DNA from: an uncultured Prevotellaceae bacterium
Lineage (GTDB): Bacteria; Bacteroidota; Bacteroidia; Bacteroidales; Bacteroidaceae
Assembly (NCBI GenBank): GCA_900315565.1
Contig: OMZS01000023.1
Location: 1-58,258, forward strand
Length of the DNA stretch: 58,258 bases
Direction: 5' to 3'
In this document: piece after piece, positions 37,669-45,960 of the stretch
Layout of the letters: each line of letters begins with the position of its first letter
Numbering within the stretch: position 1 is the first letter of the stretch
Made by a program: the position numbers and the translations under genes
The notes under the pieces: model-generated
The model's input: the letters and a program-made list of their open reading frames with translations, nothing else
What the model was told of the DNA's origin: nothing
The model's database searches: none

Positions 37669-38988
37669 ATGCTTACACTGAAACTGATTTCTGAACAAAC
37701 CGAACGTGTAATTGCAGGTTTGGAAAAGAAGCACTTCAAGGGAGCCCGCGAAGCCATTGAAGAAGTAATGGCCGTGGACAAACGCCGTCGCGAAACCCAA
37801 CAGACTCTTGACAACAACTTGTCGGAGGCCAAAAAGATGGCCGCACAAATTGGCCAGCTCATGAAACAAGGCAAACGCGACGAAGCCGAGCAAATCAAGG
37901 CTACGGTGGCTCAGATGAAAGAAACCAACAAAAAACTGGAAGCCGACAAAGCTGCCGCCGAAGATGAGCTCACCACGCTGCTCTGCCAAATTCCAAACAT
38001 TCCCTACGACGAGGTTCCCCAGGGCGCAACGGCCGAGGACAACCATGTGGTGAAAAGCAACCTCAAAGAGTGTGTCGAGGGCGACACCGTGGGAAACTGG
38101 GACGTGAACCCGTCGCTGGGCATCGACAATCCCCTGCCCCACTGGGAACTGGCCAAGAAATACAACCTCATTGACTTTGACCTGGGCGTGAAAATCACCG
38201 GCGCCGGATTCCCCGTTTATATCGGTAAGGGTGCCCGTCTGCAACGTGCGCTCATCAACTTCTTCCTCGACGAGGCCCGCAAGAGCGGCTACATCGAGGT
38301 AATGCCGCCAACGGTGGTCAACGCCGCCAGCGGCTATGGCACCGGCCAGCTGCCCGACAAGGAAGGACAGATGTACCATTGCGAGGTGGACGATTTCTAC
38401 CTGATTCCCACCGCCGAGGTGCCCGTAACGAATATTTACCGCGACGTGATTCTCGACGAGAAAGATCTGCCCGTCAAAAACTGTGCCTACACCGAGTGCT
38501 TCCGCCGCGAAGCCGGCTCGTATGGCAAGGATGTTCGCGGACTGAACCGTCTGCACGAGTTCTCGAAAATTGAGATCGTACGCATCGACAAGCCCGAGCA
38601 TTCGAAAGAGAGCCACAAGGAGATGCTCGAACACGTAGAAGGCCTGTTGAAGAAGCTGGAGCTTCCCTACAGAATTTTGCTGCTTTGTGGTGGCGACCAG
38701 AGCTTTACGAGTGCCATCTGCTACGACTTCGAAGTGTATAGCGAAGCTCAGGGACGTTGGCTGGAAGTATCGTCGGTGAGCAATTTCGACAGCTATCAGG
38801 CCAACCGTCTGAAGTGCCGCTACCGCAACGCTGAAACCAAGAAGACCGAACTCTGCCATACGCTCAACGGCTCGGCTCTGGCCCTGCCCCGCATCGTGGC
38901 CGCCCTGCTCGAGAACAACCAGACGGCAGAGGGTATCCGCATTCCGCGCGCGCTGGTTCCCTACACGGGCTTTGAAATCATCGATTAG
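37669..38988 (+). CDS. serS: Seryl-tRNA synthetase
   Basis: A 439-residue class II synthetase. The N-terminal coiled-coil arm (residues 27-110, heptad-like with VDKRRRETQQTLDNNLSEAKK) binds tRNA-Ser. Catalytic motifs are present: motif 1 in LINFFLDEARKSGYIEVMPP, motif 2 in YTECFRREAGSYGKD, motif 3 in LNGSALALPRIVAALLENNQ. Length is normal. It probably has its own promoter after the rpmA terminator. Confidence 0.98.
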   Translation: MLTLKLISEQTERVIAGLEKKHFKGAREAIEEVMAVDKRRRETQQTLDNNLSEAKKMAAQIGQLMKQGKRDEAEQIKATVAQMKETNKKLEADKAAAEDELTTLLCQIPNIPYDEVPQGATAEDNHVVKSNLKECVEGDTVGNWDVNPSLGIDNPLPHWELAKKYNLIDFDLGVKITGAGFPVYIGKGARLQRALINFFLDEARKSGYIEVMPPTVVNAASGYGTGQLPDKEGQMYHCEVDDFYLIPTAEVPVTNIYRDVILDEKDLPVKNCAYTECFRREAGSYGKDVRGLNRLHEFSKIEIVRIDKPEHSKESHKEMLEHVEGLLKKLELPYRILLLCGGDQSFTSAICYDFEVYSEAQGRWLEVSSVSNFDSYQANRLKCRYRNAETKKTELCHTLNGSALALPRIVAALLENNQTAEGIRIPRALVPYTGFEIID

Positions 38989-38995
38989 ACAACAC

Positions 38996-39010
38996 CCCGG
39001 CTTTGCCGGG
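38996..39010. repeat. Small GC-rich stem-loop after serS
   Basis: CCCGGC-TTT-GCCGGG, 8 bp past the serS stop and without a T-run. It could slow or stabilise the 3' end of the transcript. Confidence 0.45.
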
Positions 39011-39075
39011 CAGCTAAACTGGAAGAAACAACAACTAAACCATCTTTATTTCAACATTAAAACAAGTGCTGGCGT

Positions 39076-39801
39076 ATGAACAGAAATGAGCAATTTGTAA
39101 TCACCATCAACCGCGAACTTGGAAGTGGTGGCCGTACCGTTGGCCGACTCGTGGCAGAAAAACTTGGGGTGCCGTTTCTCGACAAGGCCCTCATCAAGGC
39201 TTTGCAAGAAAAATACAACCTTTCGGTGGAAGAAATCGAGAAACAGAAAGGCCGTAAGCACGACTGGTGGAGCGAGTTTAAGCGCATCATGTTGCTGGGC
39301 CACAGTTACGGCAACTCTCACTATGCGCCCATGCCTTTCGGCACGGTCAATGGCGAATTCGACCTCATTCCCGACGACATGAGCTTTCTTCCCGGCGACT
39401 TTAACATTGCTTCGGCCAACATGTCGTATCCCGACATGCTGACCACCGACGAAATGTTTGAGGTGGAAAAGGAAATTCTGAAAAACATTGCCGAGAAAGA
39501 ATCGTGCATCATTGCCGGCCGCACAGGATTCCATGTGTTTGCCAACCATCCTAACCACCTGAACATTTTCATTCAGGCCTCGATGGAGCACCGCATTGAG
39601 CGTGTGATGCGCAAGCAGAACCTGAGCCGCGAGGAGGCTGAGAAAACGATTAAGAAGGTGGACGAAATGCGTGAGAACTACGTGAAGAAATATGCTGGGA
39701 CTTCGCGCTACGACACAAGAAACTACGACTTGGTTATCTCTATGGACGGTAAGACCGAAGACGAGGTGGCCGACATTATCATTACATACATTGGCCAGTA
39801 A
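39076..39801 (+). CDS. Cytidylate kinase-like protein (Cytidylate_kin2 family)
   Basis: A 241-residue P-loop protein. The P-loop-like start ITINRELGSGGRTVGRLVAEKLG resembles the cytidylate-kinase-like family, which has S-G-G-R in place of the usual GKS. ESCIIAGRTGFHVFANHPNHLNIFI and RVMRKQNLSREEAEKTIKKVDEMRENYVKKY match the lid and base-binding region. True CMP kinase activity is not proven for this family. The gene follows serS by 87 bp. Confidence 0.82.
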   Translation: MNRNEQFVITINRELGSGGRTVGRLVAEKLGVPFLDKALIKALQEKYNLSVEEIEKQKGRKHDWWSEFKRIMLLGHSYGNSHYAPMPFGTVNGEFDLIPDDMSFLPGDFNIASANMSYPDMLTTDEMFEVEKEILKNIAEKESCIIAGRTGFHVFANHPNHLNIFIQASMEHRIERVMRKQNLSREEAEKTIKKVDEMRENYVKKYAGTSRYDTRNYDLVISMDGKTEDEVADIIITYIGQ

Positions 39802-39903
39802 CTCACCAATGCAATTGTATTGAACTCTTTGAAACCACCTGAACTCCCTTGAACTATAAAAGCCAAAGAGCCCAACGAAACTTAACTGATTTTTAATTAG
39901 AAA

Positions 39904-41067
39904 ATGAAAGAATTCAGACATTTCATTCTGTTGACCATCATCCTGTTGGGATGTGCCACTACCGCCAGTGCCCAGATAAAGGTGACTGATTCCACCAATG
40001 GGAACACCGTGATTCTGGCTCAGATTCAGGACACCAATGGCCATCTGCTGGGGTTCACCACCAAAGATGGATTCATCCCCGATAAAATCAAAGCCGCCGA
40101 GGGAATCACCATTCAGCACATGGCCTACGAGCCTCACGTGCTGACAGCAGCCGATTTAGACTCAAAGACAGTTTTAATGACACCCCGCACGTTCGATGTG
40201 GACGAGGTGGTGGTTAAAGGCAGCAAGCAGGATTACATCTATCTGCGCGGTTATTACAGAAAATACGGCACGAGAAACTGGCTCGACACGCTTCAGCAGA
40301 CTTACACCGAAGGCATGCTTGAATATGTCATCAAGAACAGCGACTGGTCGTTTGGGAAGAAACCGCGAATACTCTCCGCAGACGTTTATGAAATCGACAT
40401 GTATGGTGACTCCATTTGCAAGACATACCACAAATTCAACGACGAAAAGAAGTTGAGTTCAACCAAGCGATTTCTTCCCAATTTAGACGCTGAGTTGCTC
40501 ATCAACTCTTTCAAGGTGGAAAAACTCGACTTCAGCCTCAATGCCGACACTTTGCAAGGCAAATTCTGGCCAAAAGCCTACTTTGCAAAGAGCGGAAAAA
40601 CGATTAACGTTGGCACAGACCAACTTGCCGATAAGGATGACCACTCCATGAGATTCCCCCTTATGAACACGCTTTTGGGCCTCGACATCAAAATCACCGA
40701 CATGAACGAGAACCAGCTGTATCACCAGCGGGAAAAAGGGCAATACAAGTTTTCGAGCCTCGTGGGCATTTCCGAGTGCAACGAGGCACAGATAGGGGGA
40801 CGCCGGGTGGCCAAGTCGTTCAAGAAAAAATACAACGTGGAGGTCTCGAAAAAAGACTATCCGGTGAAAGCCCACTACTATGCTGAAGTGTATTTCACCG
40901 AAATGGAATACATCACCAAGGAAAAAGCCAAGGAACTCAAGAACCAGAAAGGATACGACACAAGCATAAAGAACGAAATTCCCGAGAACGTTCCTGAACT
41001 GTCGCCCGTGACAATCAAACTGAAGGAAACGGTTATCGAGAACGAGAATAAAAAGAATAATAATTAA
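39904..41067 (+). CDS. Secreted protein with a carboxypeptidase-regulatory-like N-terminus
   Basis: A 387-residue exported protein (signal peptide MKEFRHFILLTIILLGCATTASA). The region up to about residue 105 resembles the beta-sandwich carboxypeptidase D regulatory-like domain (VILAQIQDTNGHLLGFTTKDG, FDVDEVVVKGS), as in the start of TonB-linked outer-membrane proteins, but no plug or barrel follows. The rest is charged, ends Lys/Asn-rich, and has no recognisable catalytic motif. It lies 8 bp ahead of the NfnAB-like gene and may be co-transcribed with it. Confidence 0.7.
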   Translation: MKEFRHFILLTIILLGCATTASAQIKVTDSTNGNTVILAQIQDTNGHLLGFTTKDGFIPDKIKAAEGITIQHMAYEPHVLTAADLDSKTVLMTPRTFDVDEVVVKGSKQDYIYLRGYYRKYGTRNWLDTLQQTYTEGMLEYVIKNSDWSFGKKPRILSADVYEIDMYGDSICKTYHKFNDEKKLSSTKRFLPNLDAELLINSFKVEKLDFSLNADTLQGKFWPKAYFAKSGKTINVGTDQLADKDDHSMRFPLMNTLLGLDIKITDMNENQLYHQREKGQYKFSSLVGISECNEAQIGGRRVAKSFKKKYNVEVSKKDYPVKAHYYAEVYFTEMEYITKEKAKELKNQKGYDTSIKNEIPENVPELSPVTIKLKETVIENENKKNNN

Positions 41068-41075
41068 CAATACAA

Positions 41076-43433
41076 ATGAACAAGATTCTAAAGAAAGAAC
41101 AATTCTCTGAAAAGGTTTTTCTCTTCGAAATTGAGGCACCGCTCATTGCCAAGAGCCGCAAGGCCGGCAACTTTGTCATCGTGCGTGTTGACAAGAAGGG
41201 CGAGCGCATGCCGTTGACCATCGCCGGTGCCGACATCGAGAAAGGCACCATCACGATTGTCGTGCAGATGGTAGGTCTGTCTAGTAAAAAACTCTGCCTT
41301 CTGAACGAGGGCGACTATGTGGCCGATGTGGTTGGCCCCTTGGGCAATCCCACACACATCGAGAATTTCGGCACCGTGGTGTGCGCCGGCGGTGGACTGG
41401 GCGTGGCCCCTATGCTCCCCATCATCCAGGCGCTGAAGGCAGCGGGCAACCGTGTGCTGAGCGTGATGGCCGGACGCTCGAAGGACCTTATCATCCTTGA
41501 AGACAAGGTGCGCGAGTCGAGCGACGAGGTGATTATCATGACCGACGACGGCAGCTACGGCGAGAAAGGCGTGGTGACCGTCGGCATAGAGAAGTTCATC
41601 GAGCAGGAGCACGTTGACAAAGTGTTTGCCATCGGTCCTCCCATCATGATGAAATTCTCCAACCTCACCGCCCAGAAGCACAACATTCCTTGCGAAGTGA
41701 GCCTGAACACCATTATGGTGGACGGAACGGGCATGTGCGGCGCCTGCCGACTCACCATTGGCGGCAAGACCAAGTTCGTGTGCATCGACGGCCCGGAGTT
41801 CGACGGAGCCCTGGTCGATTGGGACGAGATGTTCAAGCGCATGGGCACTTTCAAACGTGCCGAGCTGGAAGAAATGGAACATTTCGAAGAGCACATGTCT
41901 GGCAATGACCGCGAAGAGAAAGCTGGCTCAACGCCCACTAGCCAAACTGAGAGTGAAACCAACCCGACCGACGATCCCATCGACGTGCTCACCGACCGCA
42001 ATGCTCCCTGGCGACAGGAGTTGCGCAAGAGCATGAAACCCAAGGAGCGCACCCAAATCGACCGCGTGCAGATGCCCGAGCTCGACCCCGTTTATCGTGC
42101 CACGGTACGAACAGAGGAGGTGAACATCGGACTCACCAAGGAAATGGCCATGACCGAAGCCAAGCGTTGCCTCGACTGTGCCAAACCCACCTGTGTGGAA
42201 GGTTGCCCAGTGAACATCAACATTCCTTCGTTCATCAAGAACATTGAGCGTGGCGAGATACTTGCCGCCGCCAAGGTGCTGAAGCAGACCTCTGCCCTAC
42301 CCGCCGTCTGCGGCCGCGTTTGTCCGCAAGAGAAACAATGTGAGAGCCGTTGCATACACCTCAAGATGAACGAGCCCGCCGTGGCCATCGGTTATCTGGA
42401 GCGGTTTGCAGCTGACTACGAGCGCGAGAGCGGCAACATGAGCCTTCCCGAAATAGCTCCGGCCAACGGCATCAAGATTGCCGTAGTGGGATCAGGACCT
42501 TCGGGCCTTTCGTTTGCTGGCGACATGGTTAAGAAAGGCTACGATGTTTACGTGTTCGAGGCACTCCACGAGATTGGTGGCGTGCTGAAATATGGCATTC
42601 CCGAATTCCGTCTGCCCAACAAGATTGTGGATGTCGAAATCGACAACCTTGCCAAGATGGGTGTCCACTTCCAGACCGACGTCATCGTGGGCAAAACCAT
42701 CAGCGTGGAACAACTCGAGCAGCTGGGCTTCAAGGGCATCTTCGTGGGTTCGGGCGCCGGACTGCCCAACTTCATGAACATTCCCGGCGAAAACAGCATC
42801 AACATCATGTCATCGAACGAGTATCTGACGCGTGTCAACCTCATGGACGCTGCCAACCCAACCACCGACACCCCCATCAACCTGGGCAAGAACGTACTCG
42901 TGGTGGGCGGCGGAAACACCGCCATGGACTCTTGCCGCACGGCCAAACGCCTGGGTGGCAATGTGACGCTGGTTTATCGCCGTTCGGAGGCCGAAATGCC
43001 CGCCCGACTTGAAGAGGTGAAACACGCCAAGGAGGAAGGCATCAACTTCCTCACCCTGCACAACCCCATCGAGTATAAGGCCGATGAGAACGGAGCCGTG
43101 TGCAAGGCCATCCTTCAGGTCATGGAGCTTGGCGAGCCCGATGCCAGTGGACGCCGCTCTCCTGTACCTGTTGAGGGTAAGACGGTGGAGCTCGACGTTG
43201 ACCAGGTGATTGTGGCCGTGGGCGTTAGCCCCAACCCGCTGGTTCCGAAGAGCATCGAAGGACTGGAGCTGGGCCGCAAAAACACCATCGTGGTGAACGA
43301 AGGCATGCAGTCGAGCCGTCCGGAGATTTATGCCGGTGGCGACATTGTGCGTGGCGGTGCTACCGTGATTCTTGCTATGGGCGACGGCCGTCGGGCTGCC
43401 GCCAGCATGGACGAACAACTGCAATCAAAATAA
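41076..43433 (+). CDS. Fused NfnA/NfnB-like NADPH:ferredoxin oxidoreductase (PyrK + GltD-like)
   Basis: A 785-residue two-part flavoprotein. Residues 1-275 form an FNR/PyrK-type subunit: NAD(P)- and FAD-binding beta-barrel (VVCAGGGLGVAPMLPIIQA) and a Cys cluster GTGMCGACRLTIGGKTKFVC, likely for a 2Fe-2S centre. Residues about 330-785 are a GltD-like subunit: RCLDCAKPTCVEGCPVNINI and CGRVCPQEKQC for 4Fe-4S clusters, then two Rossmann motifs AVVGSGPSGLSFAGDM and LVVGGGNTAMDSCRTAKRLG. It is usually annotated as a bifunctional PyrK/glutamate-synthase-like protein; the layout matches NfnAB, which couples NADH, NADPH and ferredoxin. There is no GltB partner in the window, so the Nfn role is more likely than glutamate synthesis. 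Confidence 0.9.
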   Translation: MNKILKKEQFSEKVFLFEIEAPLIAKSRKAGNFVIVRVDKKGERMPLTIAGADIEKGTITIVVQMVGLSSKKLCLLNEGDYVADVVGPLGNPTHIENFGTVVCAGGGLGVAPMLPIIQALKAAGNRVLSVMAGRSKDLIILEDKVRESSDEVIIMTDDGSYGEKGVVTVGIEKFIEQEHVDKVFAIGPPIMMKFSNLTAQKHNIPCEVSLNTIMVDGTGMCGACRLTIGGKTKFVCIDGPEFDGALVDWDEMFKRMGTFKRAELEEMEHFEEHMSGNDREEKAGSTPTSQTESETNPTDDPIDVLTDRNAPWRQELRKSMKPKERTQIDRVQMPELDPVYRATVRTEEVNIGLTKEMAMTEAKRCLDCAKPTCVEGCPVNINIPSFIKNIERGEILAAAKVLKQTSALPAVCGRVCPQEKQCESRCIHLKMNEPAVAIGYLERFAADYERESGNMSLPEIAPANGIKIAVVGSGPSGLSFAGDMVKKGYDVYVFEALHEIGGVLKYGIPEFRLPNKIVDVEIDNLAKMGVHFQTDVIVGKTISVEQLEQLGFKGIFVGSGAGLPNFMNIPGENSINIMSSNEYLTRVNLMDAANPTTDTPINLGKNVLVVGGGNTAMDSCRTAKRLGGNVTLVYRRSEAEMPARLEEVKHAKEEGINFLTLHNPIEYKADENGAVCKAILQVMELGEPDASGRRSPVPVEGKTVELDVDQVIVAVGVSPNPLVPKSIEGLELGRKNTIVVNEGMQSSRPEIYAGGDIVRGGATVILAMGDGRRAAASMDEQLQSK

Positions 43434-43439
43434 AGACTA

Positions 43440-43808
43440 ATGAACGGACTTTATACCATCATTTTGCTCGTACTAAGCAATGTGTTTATGACACTTGCCT
43501 GGTACGGGCATTTAAAATTACAGGAGACAGGCGTCAGCAGCCACTGGCCCCTCCTCGGGGTGATTGTGTTCTCGTGGGGAATAGCTTTCTTCGAGTACTG
43601 CTGCCAAGTGCCCGCCAACCGCATGGGATTTGTTGAAAACGGCGGACCTTTCAACCTCGTTCAACTGAAAGTAGTGCAAGAGTGCATTTCGCTGGCCGTG
43701 TTTGCCATCGTAGCAAACATTCTCTTTCAGGGCACTCACCTGCATTGGAACCACATCTTGGCCTTCCTGCTCATCATCTGTGCCGTCTATCTGGTTTTCA
43801 TGAAGTAA
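43440..43808 (+). CDS. DUF486/DMT-family small membrane protein
   Basis: A 122-residue protein with four hydrophobic segments (for example GLYTIILLVLSNVFMTLAWYG, LLGVIVFSWGIAFFEYCC). It matches the DUF486 family, related to drug/metabolite transporters, and has the conserved VPANRMGF loop. Substrate unknown. It starts 6 bp after the NfnAB-like gene. Confidence 0.85.
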   Translation: MNGLYTIILLVLSNVFMTLAWYGHLKLQETGVSSHWPLLGVIVFSWGIAFFEYCCQVPANRMGFVENGGPFNLVQLKVVQECISLAVFAIVANILFQGTHLHWNHILAFLLIICAVYLVFMK

Positions 43809-43855
43809 CCACCATTCGCAAACCAGCTCGTCAAGCCTTTGTCTTTCGATAGCCA

Positions 43856-44638
43856 ATGCCCAAACTGTCGCTCGAACAACGTATCGTAAAATGCTTTCGT
43901 AAAGCGTGTTCCGATTTCCGCCTTATCGAAAACAATGACTTTATTCTAGTGGCTCTTTCGGGTGGCAAGGACTCGTTGTGCCTGCTCGAATTGTTAGCCC
44001 GCCAATCGCGCATCTACCAGCCCCGTTTCAGGGTAGAAGCCGTGCATGTGAGAATGGAAAACATTCAGTACGAAAGCGACACATCGTATCTTGAAAACTT
44101 CTGCGCCGAACTAGGCGTCAGGCTCCATGTACTCACCACTCGCTTCGAGGTGTCGCCCTCGGCCACTTCCGAACCGCTGAGCAAAGCAAAGCTCCATAAG
44201 CAGAAAACTCCTTGTTTTCTCTGCTCATGGAACCGCCGCAAACAGATATTCAATTTGGCCCAAACCTTGGGGTGCAACAAAATTGCGCTCGGCCACCACA
44301 TGGACGACATTCTTCACACCGCGCTGATGAACGAATTCTTTCAGGGCCGTTTCGAGGGAATGCCCGTCAGACTGAAAATGAAAAAAATGCCTCTCACCAT
44401 CATCCGTCCGTTGTGCCTATGCCACGAAGACGCCATCAAGGCCTACGCCGACGAACGCCAATACATGAAGCAGGTGAAGCACTGTCCCTACGAGCACGAC
44501 ACCCACCGCCGCGCCATCGCCTCGCTTTTTAAGCAGGTGGAACAAATGAACGACGAAGCCCGCTTCAGCCTCTGGAACGCTCTGCAAAAGGCCGGCAAGC
44601 TTGCTGACGACTCCCTGATCGTAAAAGATCACCCATAA
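43856..44638 (+). CDS. TtcA/TilS-like tRNA-modifying ATPase
   Basis: A 260-residue PP-loop ATPase. The PP-loop LVALSGGKDSLCLLELL lies near residue 38 and the pair of cysteines typical of TtcA in KTPCFLCSWNRRKQIFNLA; KIALGHHMDDI and the Cys of VKHCPYEHDTHRR complete the core. TtcA proteins put sulfur on tRNA cytidine 32 through an iron-sulfur cluster. No partner is adjacent. The gene starts 48 bp after the DUF486 gene and probably shares its transcript. Confidence 0.86.
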   Translation: MPKLSLEQRIVKCFRKACSDFRLIENNDFILVALSGGKDSLCLLELLARQSRIYQPRFRVEAVHVRMENIQYESDTSYLENFCAELGVRLHVLTTRFEVSPSATSEPLSKAKLHKQKTPCFLCSWNRRKQIFNLAQTLGCNKIALGHHMDDILHTALMNEFFQGRFEGMPVRLKMKKMPLTIIRPLCLCHEDAIKAYADERQYMKQVKHCPYEHDTHRRAIASLFKQVEQMNDEARFSLWNALQKAGKLADDSLIVKDHP

Positions 44639-44643
44639 TTCAT

Positions 44644-44674
44644 TTTGCCATGTCCCCAATTAATTGTATCTTTG
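44644..44674 (+). promoter_or_regulatory. Promoter of the four-helix-bundle gene
   Basis: -33 TTTG (44644-44647), 19-bp spacer, -7 TATCTTTG (44667-44674). The following leader of about 125 nt consists largely of 9-bp tandem repeats. Confidence 0.6.
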
Positions 44675-44698
44675 CAAACTAGAAGTAAATCATCATCA

Positions 44699-44788
44699 AT
44701 AGTATCTATAGTATCTATAACTTCTATAGTATCTATAGCATCTATAGCATCTATAGCATCTATAAAATCTATAGCATCTATAATAACT
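44699..44788 (+). repeat. Ten 9-bp tandem repeats in the leader of the four-helix-bundle gene
   Basis: Ten units of consensus ATAGYATCT with some variants (ATAACTTCT, ATAAAATCT, ATAATAACT) lie between the promoter and the start codon at 44806. Neighbouring units can pair (ATAGAT-like half-palindromes), so the leader may fold. Confidence 0.9.
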
Positions 44789-44805
44789 ATAAAAACAGAA
44801 AAATC

Positions 44806-45555
44806 ATGGAAAACCACACCCCCAAGAAACCCTTCAAGAGCATCTTCCGCCAAGTCCCCAAGTGGCAGGACCTCTGGTTCTATCAGAAGTCGGAAGTACT
44901 ATACCAGATGACCTACGTCTTCTGCGAGCGTTTTCTCCCCCAATACGGCGACCGCACCGTTGACCAAATGGTACAGGCGGCACGCTCGGGCAAGCAAAAT
45001 ATCGTGGAGGGTTCAGAGGATGGCAAGACTTCCACCGAGATGGAACTGAAACTGCTCAACGCGGCAAGGGCAAGCATCGGCGAACTCAGACAAGACTACG
45101 AGGACTTCATCAAGTCGAGGCGGCTGCACCAGTGGACGGTTGGCGACGAGCGTTTTCAACCCATGCAGGACTTTACCAAAAGTCACAACCAGCTCGCCGA
45201 CTATGAGCCTTACTTCAGACAGTGGTCGGCCGAGGAGATTGCCAATGTGGGACTCACGCTTTGCTTTCAGGTGGACGCGATGATGAACAAATACATGGAG
45301 AGCCTCGAGCGCACCTTCGTCACCCAAGGGGGCATAAAGGAGCGCATGCACCAAGCACGCACAGGCTACCGCCAACAGCAGGACAACCGTCTTCAGGAAC
45401 TAGAACAGACCGTCCCCGCCCTTCAACAACAACTGACACAGGCAAAGGCTGAGGCCGCCCAATGGAAAGCCGCCTACGAAGACCTGAAACAACGCGCCCT
45501 CAACGCCTACCGCCAGCAACAGGAAGAAATCAACCGGTTGAAAGAGCTGAAATAG
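44806..45555 (+). CDS. Four-helix-bundle protein with suffix domain
   Basis: A 249-residue protein. Residues 20-135 match the four-helix-bundle family once called S23 ribosomal (LWFYQKSEVLYQMTYVFCERFL, QMVQAARSGKQNIVEGSEDGKTSTEMELKLLNAARASIGELRQDYEDFI). The middle belongs to the four-helix-bundle suffix region (WSAEEIANVGLTLCFQVDAMMNKYMESLERTFVTQGGIKERM). The C-terminus (about 185-249) is a long coiled coil rich in Gln and Glu. Its function is unknown. It stands immediately before the defence-like island and could be part of the same accessory region. Confidence 0.85.
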   Translation: MENHTPKKPFKSIFRQVPKWQDLWFYQKSEVLYQMTYVFCERFLPQYGDRTVDQMVQAARSGKQNIVEGSEDGKTSTEMELKLLNAARASIGELRQDYEDFIKSRRLHQWTVGDERFQPMQDFTKSHNQLADYEPYFRQWSAEEIANVGLTLCFQVDAMMNKYMESLERTFVTQGGIKERMHQARTGYRQQQDNRLQELEQTVPALQQQLTQAKAEAAQWKAAYEDLKQRALNAYRQQQEEINRLKELK

Positions 45556-45653
45556 CAGTATTATTCTTCCGACACCAATAGCATGTAATCCATGCTATTT
45601 TTCTTTTTATATTTTTTTCTTAGTTGAAAAGCACACATTTCAGAAAATCTTAT

Positions 45654-45661
45654 TATCTTTG
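45654..45661 (+). promoter_or_regulatory. -7 box upstream of the structured leader
   Basis: TATCTTTG followed by CATTAAG. A clear -33 box is not seen. Transcription would begin about 45668. Confidence 0.5.
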
Positions 45662-45667
45662 CATTAA

Positions 45668-45906
45668 GTATTGCCAATCGTCGTAAACGACGCTCATCTT
45701 AATGATTCCCTGAGCGCAGGGTGGCGATATGATTTTCGTTGGAAAATAATAGCGTTTGCTGTTTATTAGACATTCCGAAGTTTGGTCACAGAAGAAGTCG
45801 CAAGTAGAACATGCAGACGTTCACGCTATGCGTGGGCGTTACTTGTTTCTTGCGACGGGTCTGACCAAACACCTGGAATGTGGATAAGTTTCGTCCACGT
45901 TTTTTG
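45668..45906 (+). ncRNA. Candidate structured RNA or leader of the restriction-modification operon
   Basis: About 240 nt with several clean stems: ATTGCCA (45670-45676) with TGGCGAT (45722-45728), enclosing CGTCGT-AA-ACGACG and CCCT...AGGG; then AATAGC-GTTT-GCTGTT; then a long arm ACATTCC, TTTGGTCA, GTCGCAAG, CACGC (45770-45826) pairing in mirror order with GCGTG, CTTGCGAC, TGACCAAA, GGAATGT (45830-45881). A terminator-like stem GTGGA/TCCAC with GTTTTTTG follows. It lies between a -7 box and the Res start codon and has no supported reading frame. It may be a stand-alone RNA or an attenuating leader. I do not recognise it as a known RNA family. Confidence 0.55.
45880..45906 (+). terminator. 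Terminator-like hairpin at the end of the structured leader
   Basis: GTGGA (45880-45884) pairs with TCCAC (45894-45898), followed by GTTTTTTG. The stem is short (5 bp), so termination may be partial. It shares two bases with the last stem of the preceding long hairpin, which would make the two compete slightly. Confidence 0.5.
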
Positions 45907-45960
45907 TGTTTGGTCATACTTTTGTTTTTTAGAGAGCAACGCATAAACGAATATACGCTT

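Noticed and set aside
41076-43433. Glutamate synthase small subunit alone
   Set aside because: The N-terminal PyrK-like half is fused in frame and no large subunit is present, so an NfnAB-like role fits better.
45668-45906. Structured leader as tmRNA, RNase P RNA, SRP RNA, 6S RNA or retron RNA
   Set aside because: No tRNA-like ends or tag frame, no SRP or RNase P core motifs, no closing pair of 5' and 3' ends as in 6S, and no reverse transcriptase nearby.
45880-45960. N-terminal extension of the Res protein from an upstream ATG
   Set aside because: The extra 27 codons lie in the terminator-like hairpin, and the downstream start gives a normal N-terminus.
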